This document shows, piece after piece, positions 5,909-14,718 of a stretch of DNA of 64,000 nt. The position numbers were made by a program, and so were the translations under genes. Source of the stretch: JBFXCS01 sp050181915 (GTDB taxonomy: Bacteria > Actinomycetota > Thermoleophilia > Miltoncostaeales > Miltoncostaeaceae); the NCBI GenBank assembly GCA_050181915.1, contig JBFXCS010000004.1, positions 274,148-338,147 on the forward strand, read 5' to 3'. The stretch's first letter is position 1. Every line of letters starts with the position of its first letter. The notes below the pieces were generated by a model, which worked only from the letters and a program-made list of their open reading frames with translations, was not told the DNA's origin and did no database searches.

Positions 5909-8270
5909 CGCTGCGCGGCGCCTTGTGCGGCTCGAGCGCGCGCGCCACGTGGCGGCGCAGCTCGGCGGCCAGGTCACCGGCCCCGGCCCCGGGGGCGACG
6001 ACGACGTAGGCGGCCGGGCGCAGCAGCCCGTCGTCGTCGGGCCGTCCCACCACCACCGCCTCGGCCACCGCCGGGTGGGTGAGCAGGGCGCCCTCGACCT
6101 CGGTGGGGCTCACCCATCGCGCGTCCACCTTGAAGAGGTCGTCCGAGCGGCCCAGGTGGCGGTAGATCCCGTCGCGCTCGGTCAGCACGTCGCCCATCCG
6201 CAGCCACGGCCCGAACACCAGGTCCCGGGTGAGCTCGGCGCGCCGCCAGTAGCCCGAGGTGTTCGAGGGGCTGCGGATCCAGAGGCGGCCCGGATCGCCC
6301 GGCGCCACCGGCCGCCCCTCGTCGTCGGCCAGCCGGATCTCGACGCCGGCCACGGCGCGCCCCAGGGTGCCCGGCTCCGCCGGCTCGCCGGGCCGGGTGG
6401 AGATGACCACGTTCGAGCACTCCGAGCACCCGAGCCCCTCGATCAGGTCGATGCCCGCCACCTGGCGCAGCCGCTCGCCCACGCTGGGCGGCAGGCTGTC
6501 GCCGGACGACACGCCCAGCCGCACGCCGGCCAGCGCCCCCGGGTCGGGGTGGCGCTCGAGGAAGCGGGAGAGCTGGGCCCAGAAGGTCGGCACCCCGGTC
6601 AGCACGGTCACGCGCTCGCGGGCCACGGTGCCCAGCACCGCGCGCGGGGTGGGCATCACGCCGTTCAGCACGGCCGTCGCGCCCCGGCCCAGCACCCGGA
6701 AGAAGCCGTTGCCGAAGCCCAGCGAGGTGAACAGGCGCGCCATCGAGTGGCAGCGGTCGCCGGGGCCGAGCGCCAGCACCTCCGCCGCGTAGGTCTCGAT
6801 GCCGGCGCGCATGTCGCCGTGGCCGTGCATGGCGCCCTTCGGGCGGCCGGTGGAGCCGGACGAGTAGATGAGGTAGGCGAGGTCCTCCGGGTGGACCGCG
6901 GCGACGGGCGCCGGCTCGCCGGCGTCGAGCGAGGCGGGCGTGAGCACGGCGGGGCCCGGCGGGGTGGGGGCGCCGGGCTCGCGCACCGCGGCCGCCGGCT
7001 CGCAGTCGTCGATGACGTCGGCGAGGCGCTCCGGCCCCGCCGACGGGTCGAGCGGCACCGGCACCGCGCCCAGGCGGGCGGCTCCGAGGAAGGCGGCGAC
7101 CCAGCCGCGCCCGTCGCGCACGGCCACGAGCACCCGGTCGCCGCGGCGCACGCCCGCGGCGGCCAGCGCCCCCGCCGCCCGGGCCGAGGCGGCCGACAGC
7201 GCCGCGTAGGTCCACGAGCCGCCCTCGTCGACCACCGCCTCGGCGTCGGCGAGGTCGCCGCGGGCGTGCCGCTCGACCAGCAGCTCCACCAGGTTGTGCT
7301 CGGGGCGCGCGCTGTGGGGCGCGCCGCCGGCCGGCGCCGGCGCGGCGGGCAGCGCGGCCTCGGCGAGGGCGTCGAGGGCCTCGGCCGGCAGCCGCGAGGG
7401 CAGCGCCAGCACCGCGTCGGTCACCCCCGCCGCGGCGTGGGCGGCCAGCGCGGCGCGCAGCTCGTCCGGGGGCGCCACGATGCCGGTGCCGCGCAGCCAG
7501 CGCAGCACCGCGGCGGGGGTGGCGCCCAGCGCGCGGGCCTCCTCGGCCAGCCAGGCCTCCGCCTCCCGCCGCGACGGCGCCGGCAGGGCGAAGGTGTAGA
7601 GGGCGCACGCCGGCGGCGGCCGGCCGGCGGCCAGGCGGGCCTCCTCGGCCACGGCCAGGCGGGCCGCGACGGCCTCCGGGTCGGTCCAGGCCGCGACGAT
7701 GCCGTCGGCGCGCTCGCCCGCCAGGCGCAGCAGCCGGGGCCGGTGGGCGGCCAGCCAGATCGGCGGTCCGCCGGGCTGCACGGGCGCGGGCCGGTTGGGC
7801 GCCCCGTCGAGGAGGCCGGGCAGGTCGGCCCCGTCGGGGTGGTCGAACATGGCGCGTAGCGCGTCGAGCGCCCGCGCCACGCCCTCCGTGCGCTCGCGCG
7901 GCGTGCCGAAGGGGACGCCGTAGGCGCGGTGCTCCGGCACGTCCGAGCCGGTGCCGAGGCCCAGCGTCAGGCGCCCCGCCGAGATGACGTCGAGGATCGT
8001 GGCCATCTTGGCCGCGAGCGGCGCCGGCCGGTAGCTGGCCGACATCACCGCGATGCCCAGGCGGGCGCGGCGGGTGAGGGCCGCGAGCGCGGCGAGGGTC
8101 ACGAACGCGTCGAAGGCCGGCTCGTCCTTCAGCCGTCCCGGCGACTGCAGGTGGTCGTTGACCCAGATGCCGTCGAACCCCAGGCGCTCGGCGCGCGCCG
8201 CGAAATCGCGGACCGCGCCCCACCCCGAGCCGTACTGCGGGATGCGGACCCCGATCCGGGGGAGGGTCAC
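5838..8270 (-). CDS. Luciferase-like oxidoreductase fused to acyl-CoA ligase
   Basis: A single 810-residue frame joins two enzymes. Residues ~1-300 are a luciferase-like (LLM) flavin or F420-dependent oxidoreductase: IGVRIPQYGSGW start, WVNDHL, GRLTLGLGTGSD and the RERTEG helix. After an Ala/Pro linker, residues ~330-810 are an ANL adenylating enzyme closest in feel to benzoate-CoA ligases: P-loop YSSGSTGRPKGAMHGH, GLGCSECSNV, RMGDVLTERDGIYRHLGRSDDLFK and the C-terminal catalytic Lys in PSGKLDRRRL. The protein would activate an acid as acyl-AMP or acyl-CoA and oxidise or reduce the same or a linked substrate. No carrier-protein domain is present. It lies 13 nt downstream of the LytR_C gene. 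The substrate is unknown. Confidence 0.88.
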   Translation of the reverse strand: MTLPRIGVRIPQYGSGWGAVRDFAARAERLGFDGIWVNDHLQSPGRLKDEPAFDAFVTLAALAALTRRARLGIAVMSASYRPAPLAAKMATILDVISAGRLTLGLGTGSDVPEHRAYGVPFGTPRERTEGVARALDALRAMFDHPDGADLPGLLDGAPNRPAPVQPGGPPIWLAAHRPRLLRLAGERADGIVAAWTDPEAVAARLAVAEEARLAAGRPPPACALYTFALPAPSRREAEAWLAEEARALGATPAAVLRWLRGTGIVAPPDELRAALAAHAAAGVTDAVLALPSRLPAEALDALAEAALPAAPAPAGGAPHSARPEHNLVELLVERHARGDLADAEAVVDEGGSWTYAALSAASARAAGALAAAGVRRGDRVLVAVRDGRGWVAAFLGAARLGAVPVPLDPSAGPERLADVIDDCEPAAAVREPGAPTPPGPAVLTPASLDAGEPAPVAAVHPEDLAYLIYSSGSTGRPKGAMHGHGDMRAGIETYAAEVLALGPGDRCHSMARLFTSLGFGNGFFRVLGRGATAVLNGVMPTPRAVLGTVARERVTVLTGVPTFWAQLSRFLERHPDPGALAGVRLGVSSGDSLPPSVGERLRQVAGIDLIEGLGCSECSNVVISTRPGEPAEPGTLGRAVAGVEIRLADDEGRPVAPGDPGRLWIRSPSNTSGYWRRAELTRDLVFGPWLRMGDVLTERDGIYRHLGRSDDLFKVDARWVSPTEVEGALLTHPAVAEAVVVGRPDDDGLLRPAAYVVVAPGAGAGDLAAELRRHVARALEPHKAPRSVTVLDALPRLPSGKLDRRRLREG

Positions 8271-8283
8271 CTGGAGCGGAGGG

Positions 8284-8874
8284 TCATCCCGGGCCGAGGA
8301 CGACGATCACGTCGGCGTCGGGCGCCGCGGCCTGCGCCGCGGAGGCGACGGGCCCGCCGGCCGGCAGGGCCTGGACCTGCGCGATGCCCAGGTCGCTGCC
8401 CGCCCGGTCGGCGGCGGCCTCGTTGTCGCCGCGGTAGTAGACGATCGACGGCTTGCCGGTCTGCACGGGCGCGTCGCCCGTGGCGACCGATGCGTAGCCG
8501 AGGCTCTCGGCCTGGTCGGCGGTCTGGCCGGCGAGGCCGGTGGTGCCCACGCCGTTCAGCACGGCCAGCGACACCTGGGAGCGATCGGGCGGCGGCGTGG
8601 CGGGCTCCTGGGCGCTGGAGGTCGGCGCCGTCGTGGTGGACGCGCCCGTCGTGGTGCCCGTCGCGGTCGTGCTCGTGCCGGTGGTGGTGGTGCCGGTGGT
8701 GGACGTGCCCGGCTCCGGGGGGGCGAGCACGGTGACCGGCCCGTCGTCGCCGCGGAGCACCCAGCCGCCGACGAAGCCGATGATGAGGCATGACACGACG
8801 AGGGCCAGCGGGCGGATCCAGGCACGGCTGCCCTGCGGGCCGTGCTGGCGTGTCGTGTCGTGATCCTGCGTCAA
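8284..8874 (-). CDS. LytR_C-domain membrane protein
   Basis: A 196-residue protein with a short cytoplasmic N-terminus, one transmembrane helix (PLALVVSCLIIGFVGGWVL, ~22-40), a Thr/Ser/Gly-rich extracytoplasmic linker (~55-95) and a C-terminal domain of ~95 residues beginning VSLAVLNGVGTTGLAG. That motif is the hallmark of the LytR_C domain, found at the end of LytR-CpsA-Psr cell-wall ligases and as stand-alone anchored proteins in actinobacteria. Here the catalytic LCP domain is absent, so a binding role at the envelope is likely. The start is TTG at 8874. Confidence 0.8.
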   Translation of the reverse strand: MTQDHDTTRQHGPQGSRAWIRPLALVVSCLIIGFVGGWVLRGDDGPVTVLAPPEPGTSTTGTTTTGTSTTATGTTTGASTTTAPTSSAQEPATPPPDRSQVSLAVLNGVGTTGLAGQTADQAESLGYASVATGDAPVQTGKPSIVYYRGDNEAAADRAGSDLGIAQVQALPAGGPVASAAQAAAPDADVIVVLGPG

Positions 8875-9142
8875 GTCGCCGCCGGGGCCGGGTCTCGATA
8901 GCGGGCGTGATGCTAGCGATGGGCCCGGCCGTCATTCACACGTCCGTGACATCGGGTGCTTGTGTCCGGAGGGGGTGATAGAGTGGCGCGCGGTCAGGCC
9001 CACCCCGCAGTCGGCGCCGCTCTCGGCGCGCCCGGACTGCCTCATGACCCCGGGTGGCGCAGGACAGTGACGCGCCGGACACGGCCCCGGTACCGCGCCG
9101 TGCCTTGGAGGAACGGCACGAGATGCCCGAAGGATCGCATCC

Positions 9143-11695
9143 ATGACCGAATCGACCGCCGCGGTCTCGCCCGGCGAGGCCCTGTCGCATGCGCTGAAGG
9201 ACCCCTCGTCCGTCTGGCCGGACGTGGTGCTGCGGGAGCATCAGCTGGAGGCGCTCGACGAGCTGTCGGGCCGCCTGAGCCACGGCGCCACCCGCACCTG
9301 GGTGGACGCCCCCACCGGCTCGGGCAAGACGGTGATGTTCCTCGCCCTGGCCGCGGCGCTCGGCGGCAGCACGCTGGTGCTGGTGCCGCGGCGCAACCTG
9401 GCCGAGCAGACGGCGGCCGGCCTGGCGCGGCACTTCCCCTCGGTCCCCTCCCATCCCGAGGGCCCCGACGCTGCCGGCAGGCCCGGCCTCGCGATCTGCA
9501 CCTACCAGGCGGCGCTGCGCCACCAGGACCGGATGGACTGGGACTCGGTGGACCTGCTGATCTGCGACGAGGCCCACGCCACCCTCGGCGCCCAGACGCG
9601 CAAGCTGCTGGACCGGGCGACCAACGCGGTGATCGTGGGCTTCACGGCGACGGGCGCGACCACCACCGGCCACGTCGAGCAGGTCTTCGGCCCGGTGGCC
9701 GCGACCCTCGACCGCCTCTCCGCCATCGAGCGCGGCATCCTCTGCCCCCTGCGCTCGCTGCGCGTCGAGCGGGCGGTCGACCTGTCGGACGTCGCGAAGG
9801 TGCGCGGCGACTTCGACCAGGCCAGCCTCGGCCGCGCCCTCGACCGGGCCAAGTGGCACCGCGCCTGCGCCGAGGTGTGGGTGGAGCACTTCCAGCCCCT
9901 CGGCCTGGCCGGCGTGGCGTACACCGCGACGGTGGCCCAGGCGCACGCGCTGGCCGAGGAGTTCACGGACCGCGGCGTGCGGGCCGCGGCGGTGTCGGGC
10001 CAGACGCCGGCGAAGGAGCTGCAGCGGGTCCTGTTCGACTTCGCCTCCGACCGGATCGACGTGCTCTGCAACGCCGACCTGCTCACCGAGGGCTGGGACG
10101 AGACGCGCGCGTCGGTGGTGATGCACCTGGCGCCCACCACCTCGGAGCGCGTGTTCGTGCAGCGCCTGGGCCGCGTGATGCGCCCCGCCCCCGACAAGGA
10201 GGCGGTGTCCGTCGAGTTCCTGCCGGCGGGCGACCCGATGGGCGTGCAGACCAGCCACGAGGTGTTCGGCCTCGGCTGGTACAAGCCGCTCGGCCGGGTG
10301 GCGGGGCCGCCCGAGGGTGGCGAGCGCGGCAAGCTGGCGAAGGCCGCGGCGCTGCTGGCCGAGAAGGACGGCGAGAGCGCGAAGCTGGTGAACCCGGCGG
10401 CCGCCCCGGGGCTCATCGCCGCCGGGCTCGCCGACGGGGGCTGGCGCGAGGCCGACCCGGCGCTGCTGCCCGTGACGCTGATGGAGGAGTGGGTCGAGGC
10501 GGCGTCCCGGGACGTCACGATCGACGAGCTCATCGACCTGGTGACGGTGGGCATCGACCCGCTGGCGGCGGTCCCGTGGTGGGCGCTCAGCGGGCTGGTG
10601 GCGCGGCGCATGCACGACGGCGGCGACCAGCCGCTGTGGCGGGCGTGGGCCACGGCCCTCCTGGTGCAGCCGGACCTGCGGCGGGCGCTGCCGGTGGACG
10701 CGCCGCGCCGCGTGCTCGACCGCCTCCGCATGACCTCGCGCGAGCGGCTGCGGGCGCTGTGGTGGCACGCCGACCACTCCGACCGCTGGGAGCGGCTGGC
10801 CACGCTCGAGCAGCTCGGCCGGTCGGGCGACCGCCGCCGCCGCTGGTCGGCGCTCGACGAGGCGTCGACCTGGGCGCCCAGCTGGGCGTGGGACGTCTCC
10901 CGGGCGCTGGCCGACGACACGCGCCCGGGCCGCAACCAGGAGGTCGCCCGCATCGCGGCCTGGGAGGCCCACCACCTGATCTCCAACGGCGGCGAGCTGG
11001 CGCTGATCGCCCTGTGGCTGCGGGCGGCGGGCGAGCCCCCGCCCGAGCCGGTGGCGCCGGACCCCGACGCGGGCCTGCGCCTGGGCCAGGCGGTGCGCCT
11101 GCTGGTGATGCTGGGGCCGGGTGACGTGCCGGCGCGCAGCGAGCATCTGCGGCTCGCCGGCCGCGCCGCCGCGGCGGTGGGGGGATGGGCGCAGCTGCGC
11201 GGGGCCCTGGACGCGCTCGACCTCGAGAGCGCCGACGCCCGCCGGGCGCTGCGGGCGGCGGTCGGCGCGATGCAGCCCAAGGCGCTCCTGTCGCGGCGGG
11301 CCTGGAACGCGCTGCGCGCCCGGTTCCCGCGGCTGCCGGAGCCCGAGGTGGTGGGCGTCGGCGAGTCCCGCAAGAAGGCCGCGGGCGAAGAGGGCGCCGC
11401 GCCGCGCACCCGCCGCCGGCGCCGCCGGCGCCTGCGCAGCGGCGCCGGCGCCGAGGGGGCTGCCGCCAACGCCGCCGCCAACGGCGGAACGGGCGCCGAC
11501 GCCCCGGAGCGGCGCGACGACCAGGCGTCGCCGCAGGAGGGCGCGCCGGCCGCCCGCCGCCGGCGCCGCCGGCGGCGCCGGGGGCGGTCGGGGGCGAACG
11601 GCAACGGCGCGGCGGGGAGCGCCGAGGGCGCGCGGACCACGGCGGCCGGCGGGGGCGACGGACCCTCCGGCGGGGCGGACGCATCCGCGTCGTGA
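9143..11695 (+). CDS. SF2 DEAD/DEAH-type helicase with Arg-rich tail
   Basis: An 850-residue protein. Helicase core 1: Walker A APTGSGKT (~residues 53-60), DEAH box CDEAH (~141) and motif III-like FTATG. Core 2: LTEGWD and the arginine-finger motif QRLGRVMRP. It resembles RecQ/XPB/ResIII-type SF2 enzymes that unwind nucleic acid or translocate with ATP. A large middle region (~420-740) is helical and unassigned. The tail carries two Arg blocks (residues ~755 and ~810) in a low-complexity Gly/Ala/Asn context, likely for nucleic-acid contact. GAAGGA lies upstream of the ATG. Its stop overlaps the next small gene (GTGA). I see no gene in the 268 nt upstream. Confidence 0.88.
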   Translation: MTESTAAVSPGEALSHALKDPSSVWPDVVLREHQLEALDELSGRLSHGATRTWVDAPTGSGKTVMFLALAAALGGSTLVLVPRRNLAEQTAAGLARHFPSVPSHPEGPDAAGRPGLAICTYQAALRHQDRMDWDSVDLLICDEAHATLGAQTRKLLDRATNAVIVGFTATGATTTGHVEQVFGPVAATLDRLSAIERGILCPLRSLRVERAVDLSDVAKVRGDFDQASLGRALDRAKWHRACAEVWVEHFQPLGLAGVAYTATVAQAHALAEEFTDRGVRAAAVSGQTPAKELQRVLFDFASDRIDVLCNADLLTEGWDETRASVVMHLAPTTSERVFVQRLGRVMRPAPDKEAVSVEFLPAGDPMGVQTSHEVFGLGWYKPLGRVAGPPEGGERGKLAKAAALLAEKDGESAKLVNPAAAPGLIAAGLADGGWREADPALLPVTLMEEWVEAASRDVTIDELIDLVTVGIDPLAAVPWWALSGLVARRMHDGGDQPLWRAWATALLVQPDLRRALPVDAPRRVLDRLRMTSRERLRALWWHADHSDRWERLATLEQLGRSGDRRRRWSALDEASTWAPSWAWDVSRALADDTRPGRNQEVARIAAWEAHHLISNGGELALIALWLRAAGEPPPEPVAPDPDAGLRLGQAVRLLVMLGPGDVPARSEHLRLAGRAAAAVGGWAQLRGALDALDLESADARRALRAAVGAMQPKALLSRRAWNALRARFPRLPEPEVVGVGESRKKAAGEEGAAPRTRRRRRRRLRSGAGAEGAAANAAANGGTGADAPERRDDQASPQEGAPAARRRRRRRRRGRSGANGNGAAGSAEGARTTAAGGGDGPSGGADASAS

Positions 11696-11922
11696 GCAGC
11701 GCCGAGGAGGTCGCGGACCAGATGTGGAGCCGGGTGCGGCTCCTCGCGTCCCGGGTCGCGCCCTTGGCCGAGCTCGACGCCCTCGGCGAGCTCGACGAGG
11801 ACGGCCGCGCGCGCCTCGACGCCCTGCGCGTGCGCGCCGCCCGGGCGGCGGAGCGGGCCCGCCTGGCCGACGAGCTGGCCGACAAGGTGCACCTCGCCCT
11901 GGCGGGGCGCACGACCGCCTGA
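11692..11922 (+). CDS. Small helical protein coupled to the helicase
   Basis: A 76-residue ORF starting at GTG 11692, overlapping the helicase stop by 4 nt, which implies translational coupling. The product is almost entirely charged amphipathic helix (AEEVADQMWSRVRLLASRV and an Arg/Glu/Ala-rich second half), with coiled-coil character. I do not recognise a family. Coupling suggests a partner or regulator of the helicase. Confidence 0.65.
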   Translation: MSSAEEVADQMWSRVRLLASRVAPLAELDALGELDEDGRARLDALRVRAARAAERARLADELADKVHLALAGRTTA

Positions 11923-11983
11923 GCGGGCCCGGGCCGCGTCCCGGAGTCCCCGCGCCCGCCCCCTGTCCGGCGGGGACGGGCGC

Positions 11984-12538
11984 GGAGACGTCCCGGGTCC
12001 ACACGCCGGCCGCCAGGCCGTAGTGCGAGTCGTTCGCCTGGCGGGCGAGGTCGTCGATGTCGGCGAACGGCATCGCCGCGATCACCGGCCCGAAGATCTC
12101 CTCCCGCACGATGCGGTGGTCGGGCTGCGCGTCCACGAGGACCGTCGGCTTCACGAACCAGCCGTCGCCGTCGATCGCGGAGCCGCCGACGACGGCCCGG
12201 CTGCCCTCCTCGGCGCCCGCCGCGAGGTAGCCGGTCACCCGGTCGAACTGCTCCTGCGACACGAGCGGCCCCATCTCGGTGTCCGGGTCTGGGCCGTGGC
12301 CGACCTTGATGGTGCGGGCCGCCTCGGCCACGCCCTCGACCACCCGGTCGAACTGGTCCTGCTGGATGTAGAGGCGCGAGCCCGCGCTGCAGACCTCGCC
12401 CTGGTTGAAGAAGATCCCCTGCGCGGCGCCCGCGACGGCGGCGTCCACGTCGGCGTCCGACAGGATGATGCTGGGCGACTTGCCGCCCAGCTCCAGGCTG
12501 ACGCGCTTCAGGTTGCCGGAGGCCCGGGCCGCGACGGC
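11984..12538 (-). pseudogene. Aldehyde dehydrogenase fragment
   Basis: About 185 codons in one frame match the middle of an NAD(P)-dependent aldehyde dehydrogenase: RVSLELGGKSP (catalytic Glu), QGIFFNQGEVCSAGSRLYI (catalytic Cys), REEIFGPV and HYGLAAGVWTRDVS. A full enzyme has ~480-500 residues. The N-terminal ~230 residues, including the Rossmann nucleotide-binding part, and the C-terminal ~100 are missing, and the sequence on both sides is unrelated in any frame. This is a gene remnant left by deletion or recombination between the helicase and protease operons. No start signal is seen. Confidence 0.8.
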
Positions 12539-12666
12539 ACGGAGCTGCCCGCGCCCTGGTAGCCGACGCCGACCTCGCCCGGGCGCGGGGTCGGCGGTCC
12601 ACCACGCGGGGGCCGGCTCGGCTGCCCGGCTGCCGCCGCCGGCCGCGTTCGTGATGAGGCGATGGT

Positions 12667-12683
12667 CCTCTTAAGAGGCCTCT
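12667..12683. promoter_or_regulatory. Overlapping palindromes upstream of the HtrA-like gene
   Basis: CCTCTTAAGAGG (12667-12678) overlaps AGAGGCCTCT (12674-12683). Both are perfect palindromes and lie about 36-52 nt upstream of the -10 box at 12719. The position fits an operator or activator site for the protease gene. The regulator is unknown. Confidence 0.35.
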
Positions 12684-12718
12684 AACCGGATTCCCGGCGC
12701 GATCTCAGGAAGGCGCGG

Positions 12719-12724
12719 TACAAC
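12719..12724 (+). promoter_or_regulatory. -10 box of the HtrA-like gene
   Basis: TACAAC is followed by 7 nt and the GTG start at 12732, again the leaderless arrangement. Confidence 0.45.
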
Positions 12725-12731
12725 AGTCCCC

Positions 12732-13664
12732 GTGAGCACTCCCCCGCTTCCGCCGCTCGAGCCGCGACGCCGCCCGGAGGGGCTTCCGCCCCTCGCGCCG
12801 CGGCCGGAGCGGGCGGAGCCGCTCCGGCCCCTCGGGGCCGACGCGACCGCGCCCCCGTCCAAGGGGGCGCTGCCTCCCCTCGTCACGTCGCCGGCCGGCG
12901 ACCCGCCGCCCCCGCCCCGCGGGCCGCGGCGACCGTCGACCCGTCGCCTCGGAACCGTCACCGCGTTCGCCGCGGCGGTCGTGGTGGCGGGAGCGGCCGG
13001 CGGCGTGGCGGGGCGTCTGAGCGACGACTCGGACACGGCGACCACGACCACCGTCTCCACCACCACGGTCGCGCCCACCCCCGCCGGCGACGACACGAGC
13101 CTCGCCCCGCTGGTGGCAGCGACGGCGCCCTCGGTGGTGCAGGTGGTCAGCGGCAGCAGTCAGGGCAGCGGGGTGATCCTCGAGCCCAGCGGCCTCGTCG
13201 TCACCAACCACCACGTGGTGCAGGGCGCCGACCAGGTCACCATCGTGACCAGCGACGACCGGCGCGTCCAGGCGTCGGTGGTCACCGACGACGAGCGCCA
13301 GGACCTCGCCATCCTGCGCCCGGCCGGCGCGGTGCCGCAGGGCGCGACGATGGCCGAGGAGCCCGACGGCGGCCTCGAGCCGGGCGACCGCGTGTTCGCC
13401 ATCGGAAGCCCCTTCGGGCTGCAGAACACCGTCACCGCCGGCGTGGTCAGCGCCGTCGGCCGCACCAACCCGGACAACGGGGTGCCGATGATCCAGATCG
13501 ACGCCCCCATCAACCCCGGCAACTCGGGCGGCGGCCTGTTCGACATGTCCGGCCGGCTGGTCGGCATCCCCACCTCGATCCTCGGCCCGATCCGCGGCAA
13601 CGTGGGCATCGGCTTCGCCGTCCCCGTCTCCCGCGTCCGCACCCTGGTCGAGACCACCCCCTAG
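12732..13664 (+). CDS. HtrA/DegP-type membrane serine protease
   Basis: A 310-residue S1C-family protease. A Pro/Arg-rich cytoplasmic N-terminus (~1-72) leads to one transmembrane helix (VTAFAAAVVVAGAAGGVAG) and a Thr-rich linker. The trypsin-like domain then shows all three catalytic residues: His in VVTNHHVV, Asp in RQDLAIL and Ser in NPGNSGGGLF. No PDZ domain follows, so it is shorter than most HtrA proteins, and substrate recognition must differ. It would degrade or process misfolded proteins outside the membrane. The MoxR/VWA operon begins 22 nt downstream and may be co-transcribed. Confidence 0.9.
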   Translation: MSTPPLPPLEPRRRPEGLPPLAPRPERAEPLRPLGADATAPPSKGALPPLVTSPAGDPPPPPRGPRRPSTRRLGTVTAFAAAVVVAGAAGGVAGRLSDDSDTATTTTVSTTTVAPTPAGDDTSLAPLVAATAPSVVQVVSGSSQGSGVILEPSGLVVTNHHVVQGADQVTIVTSDDRRVQASVVTDDERQDLAILRPAGAVPQGATMAEEPDGGLEPGDRVFAIGSPFGLQNTVTAGVVSAVGRTNPDNGVPMIQIDAPINPGNSGGGLFDMSGRLVGIPTSILGPIRGNVGIGFAVPVSRVRTLVETTP

Positions 13665-13686
13665 CCCGACCCCGAAGGAGACCCCG

Positions 13687-14718
13687 ATGGACGACCACGA
13701 CCCGCGAAGCGAGCCGACGCTGGTGCCCGCGGCCGGATCGACTCCCCGCGAGCGCATGGAGGCCGTCCTCTACGAGCTGCGCCGCGTGGTGGTGGGCCAG
13801 GACCGCCTCCTCGACCGGGTGCTGGTGTCGCTGCTGGCCCGCGGCCACGTGCTCCTGGAGGGGGTCCCCGGCCTCGCCAAGACGCTGACCCTGGAGACCG
13901 TCGCGCGGGTGTGCGGCGGCCGCTTCGCCCGCATCCAGTTCACCCCCGACCTGGTGCCGTCGGACGTGGTGGGCGGCCAGGTGCTCGATCGCGACGGGGC
14001 CTTCGCCACCCGCCTCGGCCCGGTGTTCGCGAACTTCGTGCTCGCCGACGAGATCAACCGGGCGCCCGCCAAGGTGCAGTCGGCGCTGCTGGAGGTGATG
14101 GCCGAGGGGCACGCCTCGATCGCCGGCGAGAGCCACCCCACGCCGCGGCCCTTCTTCGTGCTCGCCACCCAGAACCCGATCGAGAGCGAGGGCGTGTACC
14201 CGCTGCCCGAGGCGCAGGTCGACCGCTTCGCGATGAAGCTGGTCGTCGGCTATCCCAGCCCGGCCGACGAGGAGGAGATCGTGCGCCGCATGGCCTCCGA
14301 CCCGCCCCGGCCCCGGCAGCTGCTCGACCCGGAGCAGATCCTCGAGCTGCAGGAGACCGCCGACGCGGTCTTCGTCGATCACCGGGTGCGCCATTACGCG
14401 GTGCGGCTGGTGAACGCCACCCGCAACCCGGCGGCAGAGGGCCTGGGCGACCTCGAGCCCTACCTCGACCTGGGCGGCTCGCCGCGCGCCTCCCTCGCCC
14501 TGATCCGCGGCGGCCGCGCGCTCGCCGTCATCCGGGGGCGCAACTACGTGCTGCCCGAGGACGTCCACAGCCTGTTCCACGACGTGCTGCGCCACCGCGT
14601 CGTGCTCTCGTACGAGGCGCTCGCCGCCGACGTGCGCCCCGACCAGGTGCTCGACGCGATCGTCGACGCCATCCCCCAGCCCGCGGTGGAGCTCGGCAGT
14701 GGCCGGTCGGTCGCCTGA
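13687..14718 (+). CDS. moxR: MoxR-family AAA+ ATPase
   Basis: 343 residues with GAAGGAG at 13674-13680 before the ATG. The AAA+ core shows Walker A EGVPGLAKT, the MoxR signature FTPDLVPSDVVG, Walker B VLADEINRAP, sensor 1 ATQNPIE and the lid domain. MoxR ATPases are chaperone-like and act with the DUF58 and VWA proteins encoded next to them, often to insert cofactors or remodel envelope complexes. The gene overlaps the next one by 20 nt, so the four genes 13687-17519 form one operon. Confidence 0.93.
   Translation: MDDHDPRSEPTLVPAAGSTPRERMEAVLYELRRVVVGQDRLLDRVLVSLLARGHVLLEGVPGLAKTLTLETVARVCGGRFARIQFTPDLVPSDVVGGQVLDRDGAFATRLGPVFANFVLADEINRAPAKVQSALLEVMAEGHASIAGESHPTPRPFFVLATQNPIESEGVYPLPEAQVDRFAMKLVVGYPSPADEEEIVRRMASDPPRPRQLLDPEQILELQETADAVFVDHRVRHYAVRLVNATRNPAAEGLGDLEPYLDLGGSPRASLALIRGGRALAVIRGRNYVLPEDVHSLFHDVLRHRVVLSYEALAADVRPDQVLDAIVDAIPQPAVELGSGRSVA

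Noticed and set aside
5838..8270. Part of an NRPS or other natural-product cluster
   Set aside because: No carrier, condensation or thioesterase domains are nearby; neighbours are envelope and housekeeping genes.
8936..12448. Very long minus-strand ORFs opposite the helicase
   Set aside because: They are Arg/Ala/Pro-rich shadows caused by extreme G+C; only the short aldehyde dehydrogenase stretch inside has real homology.
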